Assembly: GCA_903919205.1 (NCBI GenBank)
Contig: CAIXHE010000107.1
Span: 1 to 64,000 of the forward strand
Direction: 5' to 3'
Source: an uncultured Opitutaceae bacterium
Lineage (GTDB): Bacteria; Verrucomicrobiota; Verrucomicrobiia; Opitutales; Opitutaceae
Length of the DNA stretch: 64,000 bases
This document shows, one piece after another, positions 1 through 10,127 of the stretch; position 1 is the stretch's first letter, and every line of letters starts with the position of its first letter. The translations under genes were made by a program, and so were the position numbers. The notes below the pieces were generated by a model. It was not told where the DNA came from. It searched no databases and worked only from the letters and a program-made list of their open reading frames with translations.

Positions 1-2157
1 GCGCTTGGCCTCCTCGAGCACCTTCTCGCGCATCTTCTCCGCGTCGTTGAAGCTCGTTGTGGCAGCGGCGAAGCCCATCGAGGTCTGCCGCTGCAAGAGC
101 TGCGCCCCGACGTTCGAGGTCATGATGATGATCGTGTTGCGGAAATCGACCGTGCGGCCGAGCGAATCGGTGAGGCGACCGTCCTCAAGGATCTGCAGGA
201 GGATCTGAAGAACGTCCGGATGGGCCTTCTCCACCTCGTCAAAGAGGATGACGGCGTAGGGACGGCGGCGGACGGACTCGGTCAATTGCCCGCCCTCCTC
301 GTAGCCCACATAGCCCGGAGGCGACCCGATCAGGCGCGACACGGAGAACTTCTCCATGTACTCGCTCATGTCGATCTGAACCAGCGCGTCCTGCTTGCCG
401 AACATCTGCGCGGCGAGCTGCTTTGCGGTCTCCGTCTTGCCGACACCGGTCGGGCCGACAAAAAGGAACGAGCCTATGGGTCTGCGGGGGTCCTTCAGGT
501 CCGCCCGGGAGCGGCGCAGGGCGCGCGCAATCGAGCTGGCCGCAAGGCCCTGCCCAATGACGGCCTTCGATATCTCGCCCTCCAGGTTCAGCAGCTTCTC
601 GCTCTCGCGTTTCTCCATCCTGGAAAGAGGGATTCCTGTCCAGTCCGCGACGACCTGGATCATGAGCTCCTCGTCAATCGTGACGCGCTTCTCCTCGCGG
701 GCCTTCTTCCACTGCTCTGTGGCCTGCTCCTGCTTGGTGCGCAGCTGCTTCTCCTTGTCGCGGAATTTTGCGGCCTCCTCGAAGTGCTGCTCGCTGATGG
801 CCTTCTCCTTCTGGGCGCAGACCTCCTCGATCTCCTTGGAAAGGCTCTCGATGTCGGGCGGGCGGCTGAGCGCGGCTATGCGCGCACGGGAGCCGGACTC
901 GTCCATGACGTCGATCGCCTTGTCAGGCAGGAATCGCCCGGTGATGTAGCGGTCGGAAAGCTTGGCCGCAGTCTCAAGGGCGAGGTCTGTGAAGACCACC
1001 TTGTGGTGGTCCTCGTACTTACCCCGGATGCCCTTAAGGATCGTGATCGTGTCCTCGACGGACGGCGGCTCGACCTTGACCGACTGGAATCTGCGGTCCA
1101 GGGCGCTGTCCTTCTCGATGTACTTGCGGTACTCGTTAAGCGTCGTGGCGCCCACGCACTGGAGCTCGCCGCGGGAGAGCGCGGGCTTGAAGATGTTGGA
1201 GGCGTCCATGGCGCCCTCGGCGGCCCCGGCGCCCACGATCGTGTGCAGCTCGTCGATGAAGAGGATCACGTTCCTCGCCCTCTTGATCTCGTCCATCACG
1301 GCCTTGATGCGCTCCTCGAACTGGCCGCGGTACTTGGTGCCGGCCACCATGAGCGCCAGGTCCAGGGTGTTGACCTTCTTCTCAAGGAGGATCTCCGGCA
1401 CGTTGCCGGCGGCGATCTCCTGGGCCAGGCCCTCGACGATGGCGGTCTTGCCGACCCCGGCCTCGCCGATCAGGACCGGGTTGTTCTTCGTGCGCCTGCA
1501 GAGGATCTGGATCACGCGGCGGATCTCGTTCTTGCGACCCACGACGGGGTCCATCTCGCCCTTGCGGGCGAGCTCGGTCAGGTCGCGGCCGAACGCCTTA
1601 AGGGCGGGCGTCTTCACCTCCTTCTTGTCGTCTGCCTGGATCCCGGCGCGCTGCGGGTTGCCCGCGGCGGCCTCCTCGCCGCCGCTCCCCTCGGCGTTGC
1701 CCGAGAACTGTGGGTCGAGCTCGCGGAGGATCTCGTTGCGCGTGCGCTCGATGTCGACGTCGAGCGACTTGAGGACGCGCGCGGCGACCCCCTCGCCCTC
1801 GCGAAGGAGGCCGAGCAGGATGTGCTCGGTGCCGACGTAGGAATGGTTGAGGGCCTTCGCCTCCTTGCCGGCGAGCGCCAGCACCTTCTTCACCCGCGGG
1901 GTGTAGGGGATGCTGCCCTGGGCCTTGGCCTCCTGGCCGGTGCCCACCTGCTTCTCGACCGCAGCCCGGACCGTCTCCAGGTCGAGGCCCATCTTCTGGA
2001 GCACGCTCACGGCCACGCCCTGGCCCAGCTTGATCAGCCCGAGCAGGATATGCTCGGTGCCGACATAGTTGTGGTGGAAGCGGTCGGCTTCCTTGCGGGC
2101 CAGCGCGAGCACCTGCTGGGCGCGCGGCGTGAAGTTGTTCATCGGTTCCTGCGACAT
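1..2157 (-). CDS. clpC: ATP-dependent Clp protease ATP-binding subunit ClpC (C-terminus runs off the left edge)
   Basis: Reverse-strand translation from ATG at 2157: [41 protein letters not shown] (Clp_N repeats), Walker [16 protein letters not shown] and [18 protein letters not shown]-type motif [14 protein letters not shown]. Confidence 0.95.
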   Translation of the reverse strand, partial: MSQEPMNNFTPRAQQVLALARKEADRFHHNYVGTEHILLGLIKLGQGVAVSVLQKMGLDLETVRAAVEKQVGTGQEAKAQGSIPYTPRVKKVLALAGKEAKALNHSYVGTEHILLGLLREGEGVAARVLKSLDVDIERTRNEILRELDPQFSGNAEGSGGEEAAAGNPQRAGIQADDKKEVKTPALKAFGRDLTELARKGEMDPVVGRKNEIRRVIQILCRRTKNNPVLIGEAGVGKTAIVEGLAQEIAAGNVPEILLEKKVNTLDLALMVAGTKYRGQFEERIKAVMDEIKRARNVILFIDELHTIVGAGAAEGAMDASNIFKPALSRGELQCVGATTLNEYRKYIEKDSALDRRFQSVKVEPPSVEDTITILKGIRGKYEDHHKVVFTDLALETAAKLSDRYITGRFLPDKAIDVMDESGSRARIAALSRPPDIESLSKEIEEVCAQKEKAISEQHFEEAAKFRDKEKQLRTKQEQATEQWKKAREEKRVTIDEELMIQVVADWTGIPLSRMEKRESEKLLNLEGEISKAVIGQGLAASSIARALRRSRADLKDPRRPIGSFLFVGPTGVGKTETAKQLAAQMFGKQDALVQIDMSEYMEKFSVSRLIGSPPGYVGYEEGGQLTESVRRRPYAVILFDEVEKAHPDVLQILLQILEDGRLTDSLGRTVDFRNTIIIMTSNVGAQLLQRQTSMGFAAATTSFNDAEKMREKVLEEAKR

Positions 2158-2176
2158 AGTTACTTTGGAAGCCGTC

Positions 2177-3268
2177 TTAGTTGTTTCCGTTCGCTGAGAG
2201 AGTGAAATCCGGGCGGGCGAAATTGGCAAACTCCGAACGCAGTCTTTCGGCCCGCAGGATGTCCCGCTGGCCGGCCTCGAACTCGCCCTTCTGGGCCCTC
2301 TGGAGGTGTCCGGGCTGGGCCTCGATGAAGAGCCGGTCGGTGACCGAGCGCTTGCCGTCGGGGAACATCCCCAGGTCGACGCCGAGGCGTATGAGGGAGA
2401 GGAGGTTCATGGCCTCGTTGGAGCTCAGCACGTGGCCGTTCTGGAGGATGCCGTAGGCGCGGCCGATCTTGTCGAAGAGCTTGCCCGGGTCGGCCTCGAG
2501 GAGGCGCGCGCGGGCGTTGAGCTCGTGCTCGATGATCGACTGGAGGACGCCGGAGAGCCTCTTCAGGATCTGCTCCTCGGACTCGCCGAGCGTCGTCTGG
2601 TTGGAGATCTGGAAGATGCTGCCGCTCGCGTCCGAGCCCTCGCCGAAGAGGCCGCGCACCACCATGCCGAGCTGGTTCACCGCGCGCACCACCTTCTCCA
2701 TCTGGTTGGCGATCACGAGCGCGGGCAGGTGCATCATGGCCGAGGCCCTCATGCCGGTGCCGAGGTTGGTCGGGCAGGCGGTCAGGTAGCCCAGGTCGGC
2801 CGAGAACGCGAAGTCGAGGGACTCCTCGAGGAGCGAGTCCATCTCGTTGATGGCCGCCCACGCCTTCTTCAGCTGGAAGCCGGCGCGCAGCACCTGCACG
2901 CGCAGGTGGTCCTCCTCGTTGATCATCACCGAGAAGGCCTGGTCCTTGCTGATCACGACGCCGCTGCCCTGCTTCGAGCCGCTCAGCTCGCGGCTGATCA
3001 GGTGGCGCTCGACCAAGATGCGCTTCTCCAGCTCGCCAAGCTCGTCGAGGCCCACGCCGAGGCCCTTTTTCATGAAGGCGGTGGCGCCGACGGCCTCGCG
3101 GCAGGCCTCGAGCACGCGCTCGCGCTGGGCCGGCTTGGCCCAGCCGGGGAAGGGATGCCCCGCCAGGTTGCGGGCCAGGCGGATGCGCGTCATCAGGACG
3201 ATGGCCGACTTGCTGCTCGACGAATCGGTCAGTTCGGACGGCGAGTCGATCAGCGAGGCGATGGTCAT
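2177..3268 (-). CDS. mcsB: protein arginine kinase McsB (phosphagen kinase family)
   Basis: Motifs [29 protein letters not shown] and C-terminal RDILRA; lies directly between mcsA-like and clpC. The ORF track extends to 3322, but MTIASLID at 3268 sits 4 nt after the mcsA stop. Confidence 0.9.
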   Translation of the reverse strand: MTIASLIDSPSELTDSSSSKSAIVLMTRIRLARNLAGHPFPGWAKPAQRERVLEACREAVGATAFMKKGLGVGLDELGELEKRILVERHLISRELSGSKQGSGVVISKDQAFSVMINEEDHLRVQVLRAGFQLKKAWAAINEMDSLLEESLDFAFSADLGYLTACPTNLGTGMRASAMMHLPALVIANQMEKVVRAVNQLGMVVRGLFGEGSDASGSIFQISNQTTLGESEEQILKRLSGVLQSIIEHELNARARLLEADPGKLFDKIGRAYGILQNGHVLSSNEAMNLLSLIRLGVDLGMFPDGKRSVTDRLFIEAQPGHLQRAQKGEFEAGQRDILRAERLRSEFANFARPDFTLSANGNN

Positions 3269-3272
3269 CGGC

Positions 3273-3806
<534 letters not shown>

Positions 3807-3916
3807 TTAACGTGCCATACCTTTCGAAATGGGCAAGCAGGCTTGAGCCTAGGAAGCCCCTATATATGTCATCGGCGCAATCCCGGGCCGCTGGAGCCCC
3901 CGGCGGGCGGCAACGC

Positions 3917-4783
3917 TCAGATCCGGGTGCCCTCGACCAGCACCCTCCTGCGGAAGTCGGCAAGCACCCTGCGGGTGACGGGGCCCGGCTCGCCGGTGCC
4001 GATCGTGCGCCCGTCCAGCTTGACGACCGGGATCACCTCGGCGCCCGAGCCCGTGAGGAAGCACTCGTCGGCGCACCACAGGTCGTAGCGCGTCAGGTCG
4101 GCCTCCGACTCCCGTATCCCGAGCTCGCGGGCGATGTCGATGATGGTGCCGCGGGTGACGCCCTTCAGCGCCCCCTGGGACGTCGACGGGGTCAGGAGCT
4201 CGCCCTTGCGCACGATGAAGACGTTGTCGGCGGTGGCCTCGGCCACGTAGCCCTGGTCGTTCAGCATGATGGCCTCGAGCGCGCCCGCCTGGCGGGCCTC
4301 GATCTTGGCCAGGATGTTGTTCAGGTAGTTGAGCGACTTGACCGTGGCCGGCACGGCCCCGGGTCCGACCCGGCGGGTGGGCACGGTCACGATCGCCAGG
4401 CCCTTCTCGTAAAATTCTGGGGGATATAGGGATATCTTGCTCGCGATCACGAAGTACGAGGGCTTGGCGCAGAGCCAGGGCGCGAGGCCGAGGTCCCCCA
4501 CCCCGCGGGTGATCACCGCCCGGATGTAGCCGTCCGTCAGGCCGTTGGCCCGGCAGGTCTCGCAGATGGCCGCGCTCCACTCGGTCCGGGTGAGCGGGTT
4601 GTCGAGCATGATGGCGCGGGCCGAGTGCTCGAAGCGCTCGAGGTGCTCGTCCAGCCTGAACACGTTGCCGCCGTAGAGGCGGATGCCCTCGAAGACCCCG
4701 TCCCCGTAGAGCAGGCCATGGTCGAACACCGACACGACCGCGTCCGCCTCGTCGACGAGCTTTCCATTGAGGTAGATCTTCAT
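3917..4783 (-). CDS. ilvE: branched-chain amino acid aminotransferase
   Basis: MKIYLNGKLVDEADAVVSVFDHGLLYGDGVFEGIR, SLNYLNNILAKIEA, GYVAEATADNVFIV typical of class IV PLP aminotransferases. Confidence 0.9.
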   Translation of the reverse strand: MKIYLNGKLVDEADAVVSVFDHGLLYGDGVFEGIRLYGGNVFRLDEHLERFEHSARAIMLDNPLTRTEWSAAICETCRANGLTDGYIRAVITRGVGDLGLAPWLCAKPSYFVIASKISLYPPEFYEKGLAIVTVPTRRVGPGAVPATVKSLNYLNNILAKIEARQAGALEAIMLNDQGYVAEATADNVFIVRKGELLTPSTSQGALKGVTRGTIIDIARELGIRESEADLTRYDLWCADECFLTGSGAEVIPVVKLDGRTIGTGEPGPVTRRVLADFRRRVLVEGTRI

Positions 4784-4860
4784 CCGCTCGAGCCTACGAT
4801 TCGCTCCAAAGCCTTGTCGAGTTCCTTGAAATCGGGCCCTTTACCGCCCACGATCTCCCA

Positions 4861-6552
4861 ATGACGAACGCGCCCTTCGCGCCCTCCGCCGACACCACCT
4901 ACGTCATCGGGCACCGCAACCCCGATGCCGATTCCATTTGCTCCGCGATCGCCTACGCGGCGCTCAAGGACGCGCGCGGCCAGCCGGGCCACGTGGCCGC
5001 CCGCTGCGGCAACTCGAACGTGCGCATCGACACGATCCTCGGGCGCTTCCACCAGCCGCTGCCCGTGTACCTGAGCGACGTCTGGCCGCGGGTGCGCGAC
5101 CTGATGGTCTCCAACGTGGTGACGGTGCCCGAGAATGCGACGTGCGCCGAGGCGCTCGAGCTGATCGACCGCCACGACATCGCGCTCTTGCCCGTCCTGA
5201 ACGCGGCCGGCCGGGTCGTCGGAACGATCTCCCTGCCCCACCTGGGCGGCATCTTCATCCCGCGCATCGACCGCGCGAAGTTCCTGCGCCAGGTACACGG
5301 GACCCTCGCCAACATCGCGCGCTCGCTGAAGGCCACCGTGGTCCACGCGGTCGACGCGGAGCGCCCCGAGGAGTTCTACGTGCGCCTGGGTACGATGGAC
5401 ATCCGCTCCTTCTGGAAGATCTCCGAGCGCGAGGGAATCCCCGCCGCGCAGTCGCTCATCATCGTCGGCGACCGCAAGGACATCGTGCTGCGCGCGATCG
5501 AGCTCGGGCTAAGGGGCATCATCATGACGAGCGGCCTCACGGTCGACGAGGACGTGGCCGCCGAGGCGCGCCTGAAGGGGGTCAGCATCATGGTGAGCCC
5601 CTACGACTCGGCGACCACGGCCTGGGTCGTGCGCACGGCCTCGAGCATCGAGCGCGTGGTGGACCGCGAGTACAGCTCGGTCGGCCGCGACACGCGCATC
5701 AGCGACGTGCGCCGCAAGATGGCCACGCTGGCGGCCCGCTCGGTGATCGTGCTGGACGACGCGGGCAGCCTGTCGGGGCTCCTCTCGAAGAGCGACCTCC
5801 TGAAGCCGATCAGCACCCGCCTGATCCTAGTCGACCACAACGAGATCACCCAGGCGGTGCCGGGCGCCGAGGAGGTCGTCATCTCCGAGATCATCGACCA
5901 CCACCGCCTCGGCCCCATGAGCACGCAGACGCCCATCCTCTTCATCAACGAGCCGGTGGGCTCGACCTGCACGATCGTGGCCGACCAGTTCCGCTCGTCG
6001 GGGCTGCGACCGTCCCCGGACATCGCCGGCATCATGATGTCGGGGCTCATCTCCGACACGCTCCACCTGAACAGCCCCACGACGACCCCCAAGGACGCGG
6101 ACATCCTCGCCTGGCTCTCTGGCATCGCGGGCGAGGACCCCCGCGTCCTCGCCGAGGCCATCTTCTCGTCGGGATCGGTGATCCAGGCCAACAGCCCCGA
6201 GGCGATCGTGCAGAGCGACCACAAGGTCTACGACGAGGAGGGCGTGCGCTTCGCGGTGTCCCAGGTCGAGGAGCTCGGCTTTGGGAACTTCTGGAACCAT
6301 GCGAAGGGCATCGCCGCGGCGCTCGAGGCGCTCCGCCAGAGGGAGCGCCTCTCCTTCGCGATGCTGCTCGTGACCGACATCAACACCCAGAACTCGCTCC
6401 TTCTCGTGAAGGGCGACCCGCTCCTGATCGAGCGGATCACCTACGCCCATGTGGAGAAGGACGAGATCTTCGACCTGCCGGGGATCGTAAGCCGCAAGAA
6501 GCAGCTGATCCCCTACCTGACCACGCTCCTGCGCGAAATGCGGGCCGCCTAG
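4861..6552 (+). CDS. Mn-dependent family II inorganic pyrophosphatase with CBS and DRTGG domains
   Basis: N-terminal GHRNPDADSICSAIAYA (DHH), CBS repeats (VSNVVTVPENATCAEALELI; ISDVRRKMATLAARSVIVLDDAGSLSGLLSKSDLL), IIDHHRLGP motif, DHHA2-like C-terminus. Confidence 0.88.
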   Translation: MTNAPFAPSADTTYVIGHRNPDADSICSAIAYAALKDARGQPGHVAARCGNSNVRIDTILGRFHQPLPVYLSDVWPRVRDLMVSNVVTVPENATCAEALELIDRHDIALLPVLNAAGRVVGTISLPHLGGIFIPRIDRAKFLRQVHGTLANIARSLKATVVHAVDAERPEEFYVRLGTMDIRSFWKISEREGIPAAQSLIIVGDRKDIVLRAIELGLRGIIMTSGLTVDEDVAAEARLKGVSIMVSPYDSATTAWVVRTASSIERVVDREYSSVGRDTRISDVRRKMATLAARSVIVLDDAGSLSGLLSKSDLLKPISTRLILVDHNEITQAVPGAEEVVISEIIDHHRLGPMSTQTPILFINEPVGSTCTIVADQFRSSGLRPSPDIAGIMMSGLISDTLHLNSPTTTPKDADILAWLSGIAGEDPRVLAEAIFSSGSVIQANSPEAIVQSDHKVYDEEGVRFAVSQVEELGFGNFWNHAKGIAAALEALRQRERLSFAMLLVTDINTQNSLLLVKGDPLLIERITYAHVEKDEIFDLPGIVSRKKQLIPYLTTLLREMRAA

Positions 6553-7127
6553 GGCGACGACTGGGCCTCGAGCTCCTGGAGCCGCGGCCCGACCACGCTC
6601 CCGATCTTCAGGCCCGCCGTGTAGAGCACCCAGACGAACCCAGCCAGGAAGAGGACCAGCACGATCGAGGCCGCGGCGTGGTGCGACTCGAAGCGCTCGA
6701 GCGAGCGAAGGTAGGCGCACAGCCCCATCACCGCCGCGATGATGATGACCGCGTCCACGCTCGCCCGCTGCCAGTAGCTGCCGCCGAGGTGAAGCCACAT
6801 GCCGAACTCGTCGAACGTGAGCGCCATCGCGACCCCATAGAGAAGCGCCGCCAGCTCTGCGGCGCGCCCCGCCGGCCGGCGGAAGACCGCGAAGCCGCCG
6901 ACCACAGAGAGGAGCAGGATGCCGTAGTTGAGGTGGTGCACATGGTTGCCCTGCACGAAGAAGTACATGTTGGGCACCGTCTTGGCCATGATCAGGAACA
7001 CGACGGCCCGCGCCAGCATGAACGTCAAAAGGAACCCGAAGAGCCCCAGGCGCGCCAGCTTGTGCGCGGAGACGCGGGGATGTGAGGCGTGCGACGGGTG
7101 TCCGGCGTCGTTCACCGTGTCCGTCAC
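6549..7127 (-). CDS. conserved integral membrane protein of unknown function
   Basis: Several hydrophobic segments; NHVHHLNYGILLL and ALTFDEFGMWLHLGGSYW motifs. Probable GTG start at 7127 (VTDTVNDAG), just after the lpdA stop. Confidence 0.7.
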   Translation of the reverse strand: MTDTVNDAGHPSHASHPRVSAHKLARLGLFGFLLTFMLARAVVFLIMAKTVPNMYFFVQGNHVHHLNYGILLLSVVGGFAVFRRPAGRAAELAALLYGVAMALTFDEFGMWLHLGGSYWQRASVDAVIIIAAVMGLCAYLRSLERFESHHAAASIVLVLFLAGFVWVLYTAGLKIGSVVGPRLQELEAQSSP

Positions 7128-7134
7128 GGCAGGG

Positions 7135-8532
7135 TCAGATATGGATCGCCGAGTCCAGGGAGGCCGCAGCGGCCTCCATGACGGCCTCGCTGAGCGTCGG
7201 ATGCGCGTGGATCGTCTGGTGGATCTCCTCCACCGAGGCCTCCAGCTCGATAGCGAGGCCATACTCGGCGATCAGCTCCGTGGCCTCGGAGCCGATGATG
7301 TGGGCCCCGTAGATCTCGCCGGTCTTCGCGTCGGTGACGACCTTGACGAAGCCCTCGGTGTCGGCGGAGGCGACGGCCTTGCCCGAGGCCGTGAAGGGAA
7401 ACTTGCCGACCTTCACGTTGAGGCCCTTGTCGCGGGCGGCCTTCTCGGTGAGCCCGGTGCTGGCCACCTGCGGCTGGCAGTAGGTGCATCCAGGGAACTT
7501 GGTGACGCGAACCGGCTTTGAGTAGCCGAACATGCCGTTCACGGCGCTGATTGCCTCAAACGTGGCGACGTGGGCGAGCCACGGCGGCCCGATGATGTCG
7601 CCCGCGGCGTAGATGCCCGGGATCGTCGTCTGGTAGTCCGGGCCGACCTTGAGGTAGTTGCGGTCGAGCTCCGGCTTGACCGCGGGGGCAAGCGCCCCCT
7701 CCAGGTTGGCGACGACGCCGATTGCCGAGAGGACGACCTCGGCCTCGACCGAGCTGCGGGACTCGCCCGAGACCAGGTCCACCTTGACCGAGTCCTTGCC
7801 GACCTGGAAGTTCTCGCACTTGGTGTTCAGGTGCACCTTGATCCCCTGCTTCTCGAAGGAACGCAGGAGGGTCTTCGAGACCTCCTCGTCCTCGACCGGC
7901 AGGATCTGGCCGAGCATCTCGACCAGTGTCACGTGCGTGCCGAAGGCGTTGTAGAAGTAGGCGAACTCGACGCCGATCGCGCCCGCCCCCACGATCACGA
8001 CCGACTTCGGGAGCACCTTGGAGCCGAGCGCCTCCCGCGAGGTCATGACGCGCGTGCCGTCCAGCTCGAGCCCGGGGATGCGGCGCATCTTGCAGCCGGT
8101 CGCAAGCAGTATGTTCTTTGTCTTGAAGAACTTGCCCTTGTGCTCGCCCTGGGTGATGGAGACCATCCCGGGCGCGTTCACCTGGCCCGCGCCGACGAAG
8201 TAATCGACCTTGTTCTTGCGCAGGAGGAACTCGACGCCCTTGGCCATCTGGCCCGCGACCGTGCGCGAGCGCTCCATCACCTTGCCGATGTCGAAGGAGA
8301 CGCCCGTGGCGCTGAGGCCGAACGCCTCGGCCTTCTTCATCTTCTGGTAGAGGTCCGCGCTCTTCAGGAGCGCCTTCGTCGGGATGCAGCCCCAGTTGAG
8401 GCACGTGCCCCCCGCCCGCTCCATCTCGATGCAGGCGACCTTCTTGCCAAGCTGGCCGGCGCGGATGGCCCCGGCGTAGCCCGCGGGGCCTCCCCCGACG
8501 ACAATGAGATCGTATTCGGTCAATTCAGCCAT
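7135..8532 (-). CDS. lpdA: dihydrolipoyl dehydrogenase (E3)
   Basis: MAELTEYDLIVVGGGPAGYAGAIRAGQLGKKVACIE...GGTCLNWGCIPTKALL; C-terminal HAHPTLSEAVMEAA. Confidence 0.96.
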   Translation of the reverse strand: MAELTEYDLIVVGGGPAGYAGAIRAGQLGKKVACIEMERAGGTCLNWGCIPTKALLKSADLYQKMKKAEAFGLSATGVSFDIGKVMERSRTVAGQMAKGVEFLLRKNKVDYFVGAGQVNAPGMVSITQGEHKGKFFKTKNILLATGCKMRRIPGLELDGTRVMTSREALGSKVLPKSVVIVGAGAIGVEFAYFYNAFGTHVTLVEMLGQILPVEDEEVSKTLLRSFEKQGIKVHLNTKCENFQVGKDSVKVDLVSGESRSSVEAEVVLSAIGVVANLEGALAPAVKPELDRNYLKVGPDYQTTIPGIYAAGDIIGPPWLAHVATFEAISAVNGMFGYSKPVRVTKFPGCTYCQPQVASTGLTEKAARDKGLNVKVGKFPFTASGKAVASADTEGFVKVVTDAKTGEIYGAHIIGSEATELIAEYGLAIELEASVEEIHQTIHAHPTLSEAVMEAAAASLDSAIHI

Positions 8533-8566
8533 GAAAGCAACGTGCGTCGCGAGCGCCCGGTCGCAA

Positions 8567-8983
8567 CTAAATATCGATCACGTCGCCCCCGGCTCCCCGG
8601 CCACCGCGGGGCGGCCCGGGCGGCCTGTCCGAGGGGCGCATGAAGCGGCTCATCACGAAATTGGTGATGCTGAGGACAAGCGAGCCCCCGACGGCGGGCC
8701 AGAAACCCGCCACCGTGAAGCCCTCGACCAGCCTTCCGACAAACAGGAAAAGGAAGGCATTGATTACGAGAATCCCGAGCCCCATCGTGACCAGGATGAA
8801 CGGCAGCGTCACCAACACCAGTACGGGCCTGAGCACCGCGTTGAAGAAGCTCAGCAGCAGCACGGCGAGCACGAGCGAGCCCAGGTCGCTGCAGTGGATG
8901 CCAGGCACCAGTCGGGTCGCGATCAACACCCCGATGGCGAGGATCGTCCATCGCACGAGGAGTTGAGCGAACGGTGAGTTCAT
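8567..8983 (-). CDS. phage holin family 4-like / small membrane protein
   Basis: MNSPFAQLLVRWTILAIGVLIATRLVPGIHCSDLGSLVLAVLLLSFFNAVLRPVLVLVTLPF...; typical 4-TM YvlD-like pattern. Confidence 0.8.
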   Translation of the reverse strand: MNSPFAQLLVRWTILAIGVLIATRLVPGIHCSDLGSLVLAVLLLSFFNAVLRPVLVLVTLPFILVTMGLGILVINAFLFLFVGRLVEGFTVAGFWPAVGGSLVLSITNFVMSRFMRPSDRPPGPPRGGRGAGGDVIDI

Positions 8984-9020
8984 GGAACCGACGAGTGTCC
9001 CTCCCCCCGAGCCGCGGGCA

Positions 9021-10127
9021 ATGAAAATCCTCATCCTCCAGGACCAGCTCCGGAGTGGCGGGACCGAGCGCCATTCGATCCTTCTGAGCCGGGAATTCGC
9101 CGCCCTCGGCCATGGCGGCGAGTTGGTGGTGTTCCGGCCCGGCGGCCGGCTGGCGGCGTCCGCCCCCGCCCACCAGGTCCTGCAGCCCTTCGACACCGGC
9201 CTCGACTGGCTGGCGCCCGGGCTCACGCGCGCGGCCCTCGGGGGAGCGCCCGACATCGTGCTCTGCATGGGCAAGACCGCCAACTGCTTCGCCGGGCCGC
9301 TGCAGGGCCGGGCGAGGACGCGCGGCCTCGCCACCCGCGTCGTCGCCACCCTTCGCGCGGGCGACAGGCTCCCCTGGTTCTACTACGCCTCCGTGCGTAG
9401 AGCGGCCCACCTGGTCGCTAACAGCCACGAGGCCGCCACCGAGCTGGTCAACAACCACGGGCTCGACCGCGGCCACGTGAGCGTGATCCACAACTCCCTC
9501 GTGTTCCCCGAGGGCGGCGCCCCGCGCGACGAGGCCCTGCGCGCCCGGCTCGGGGCGGGACCGGGGACCACCGTGCTCCTGAACGTCGCCATGTTCCGGC
9601 CCTCCAAGAACCAGCGCGACCTGCTGAAGATTGCCGCGGGCCTTCCCAAGGGCTGGGACTGGCGCCTGTGGCTGGTCGGCGACGGCGTCGAGCGGCGGGT
9701 CTGCGAGCGCCTCGCCACGGCGCTCGGCATCTCCGAGCGGGTGAGCTTCCTCGGGTTCCAGCAGGACCCGGCCCCCTACTACCGCGCGGCCGACATCGCC
9801 GTCCACGCCTCGCGCGAGGAGGCGCTCTCGAACTTCCTGATTGAGGCCCAGTCCCACGGGCTGCCGGTGGTCGCCTGCAAGGCCCTCGGGATCAGCGAGT
9901 GCTTCGTGCGGGGACGCACGGGCTGGGTCGTGCCCCAGGGGGACCCGGCGGCCTTCCGCGCCGCCCTGGCGACCCTCGCCGACGACACCCCGGCCACCCG
10001 GGCGCAGCGGGCCGCCGAGGCCCGCAGGTTCGCGCAACGGGCATTCGACCCCCAGGTCCAGGTCCGCGCGTACATAGGCCTGTTCAAAACCCTCGTAAGG
10101 GACACGCTCCCCGCCTCCGCCCTGTGA
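9021..10127 (+). CDS. glycosyltransferase, group 1 (GT4-like)
   Basis: MKILILQDQLRSGGTERHSILLSREFAALGHGGELVVF; C-terminal VHASREEALSNFLIEAQSHGLPVVA. Confidence 0.88.
   Translation: MKILILQDQLRSGGTERHSILLSREFAALGHGGELVVFRPGGRLAASAPAHQVLQPFDTGLDWLAPGLTRAALGGAPDIVLCMGKTANCFAGPLQGRARTRGLATRVVATLRAGDRLPWFYYASVRRAAHLVANSHEAATELVNNHGLDRGHVSVIHNSLVFPEGGAPRDEALRARLGAGPGTTVLLNVAMFRPSKNQRDLLKIAAGLPKGWDWRLWLVGDGVERRVCERLATALGISERVSFLGFQQDPAPYYRAADIAVHASREEALSNFLIEAQSHGLPVVACKALGISECFVRGRTGWVVPQGDPAAFRAALATLADDTPATRAQRAAEARRFAQRAFDPQVQVRAYIGLFKTLVRDTLPASAL

Noticed and set aside
220-2205. 661-aa plus-strand ORF
   Set aside because: Shadow of clpC on the opposite strand; low-complexity L/G/A/R translation typical of high-GC antisense frames.
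8567-8983. 'Phage holin family' protein as a prophage hint
   Set aside because: This 4-TM family is widespread in chromosomes and no other phage genes are nearby.
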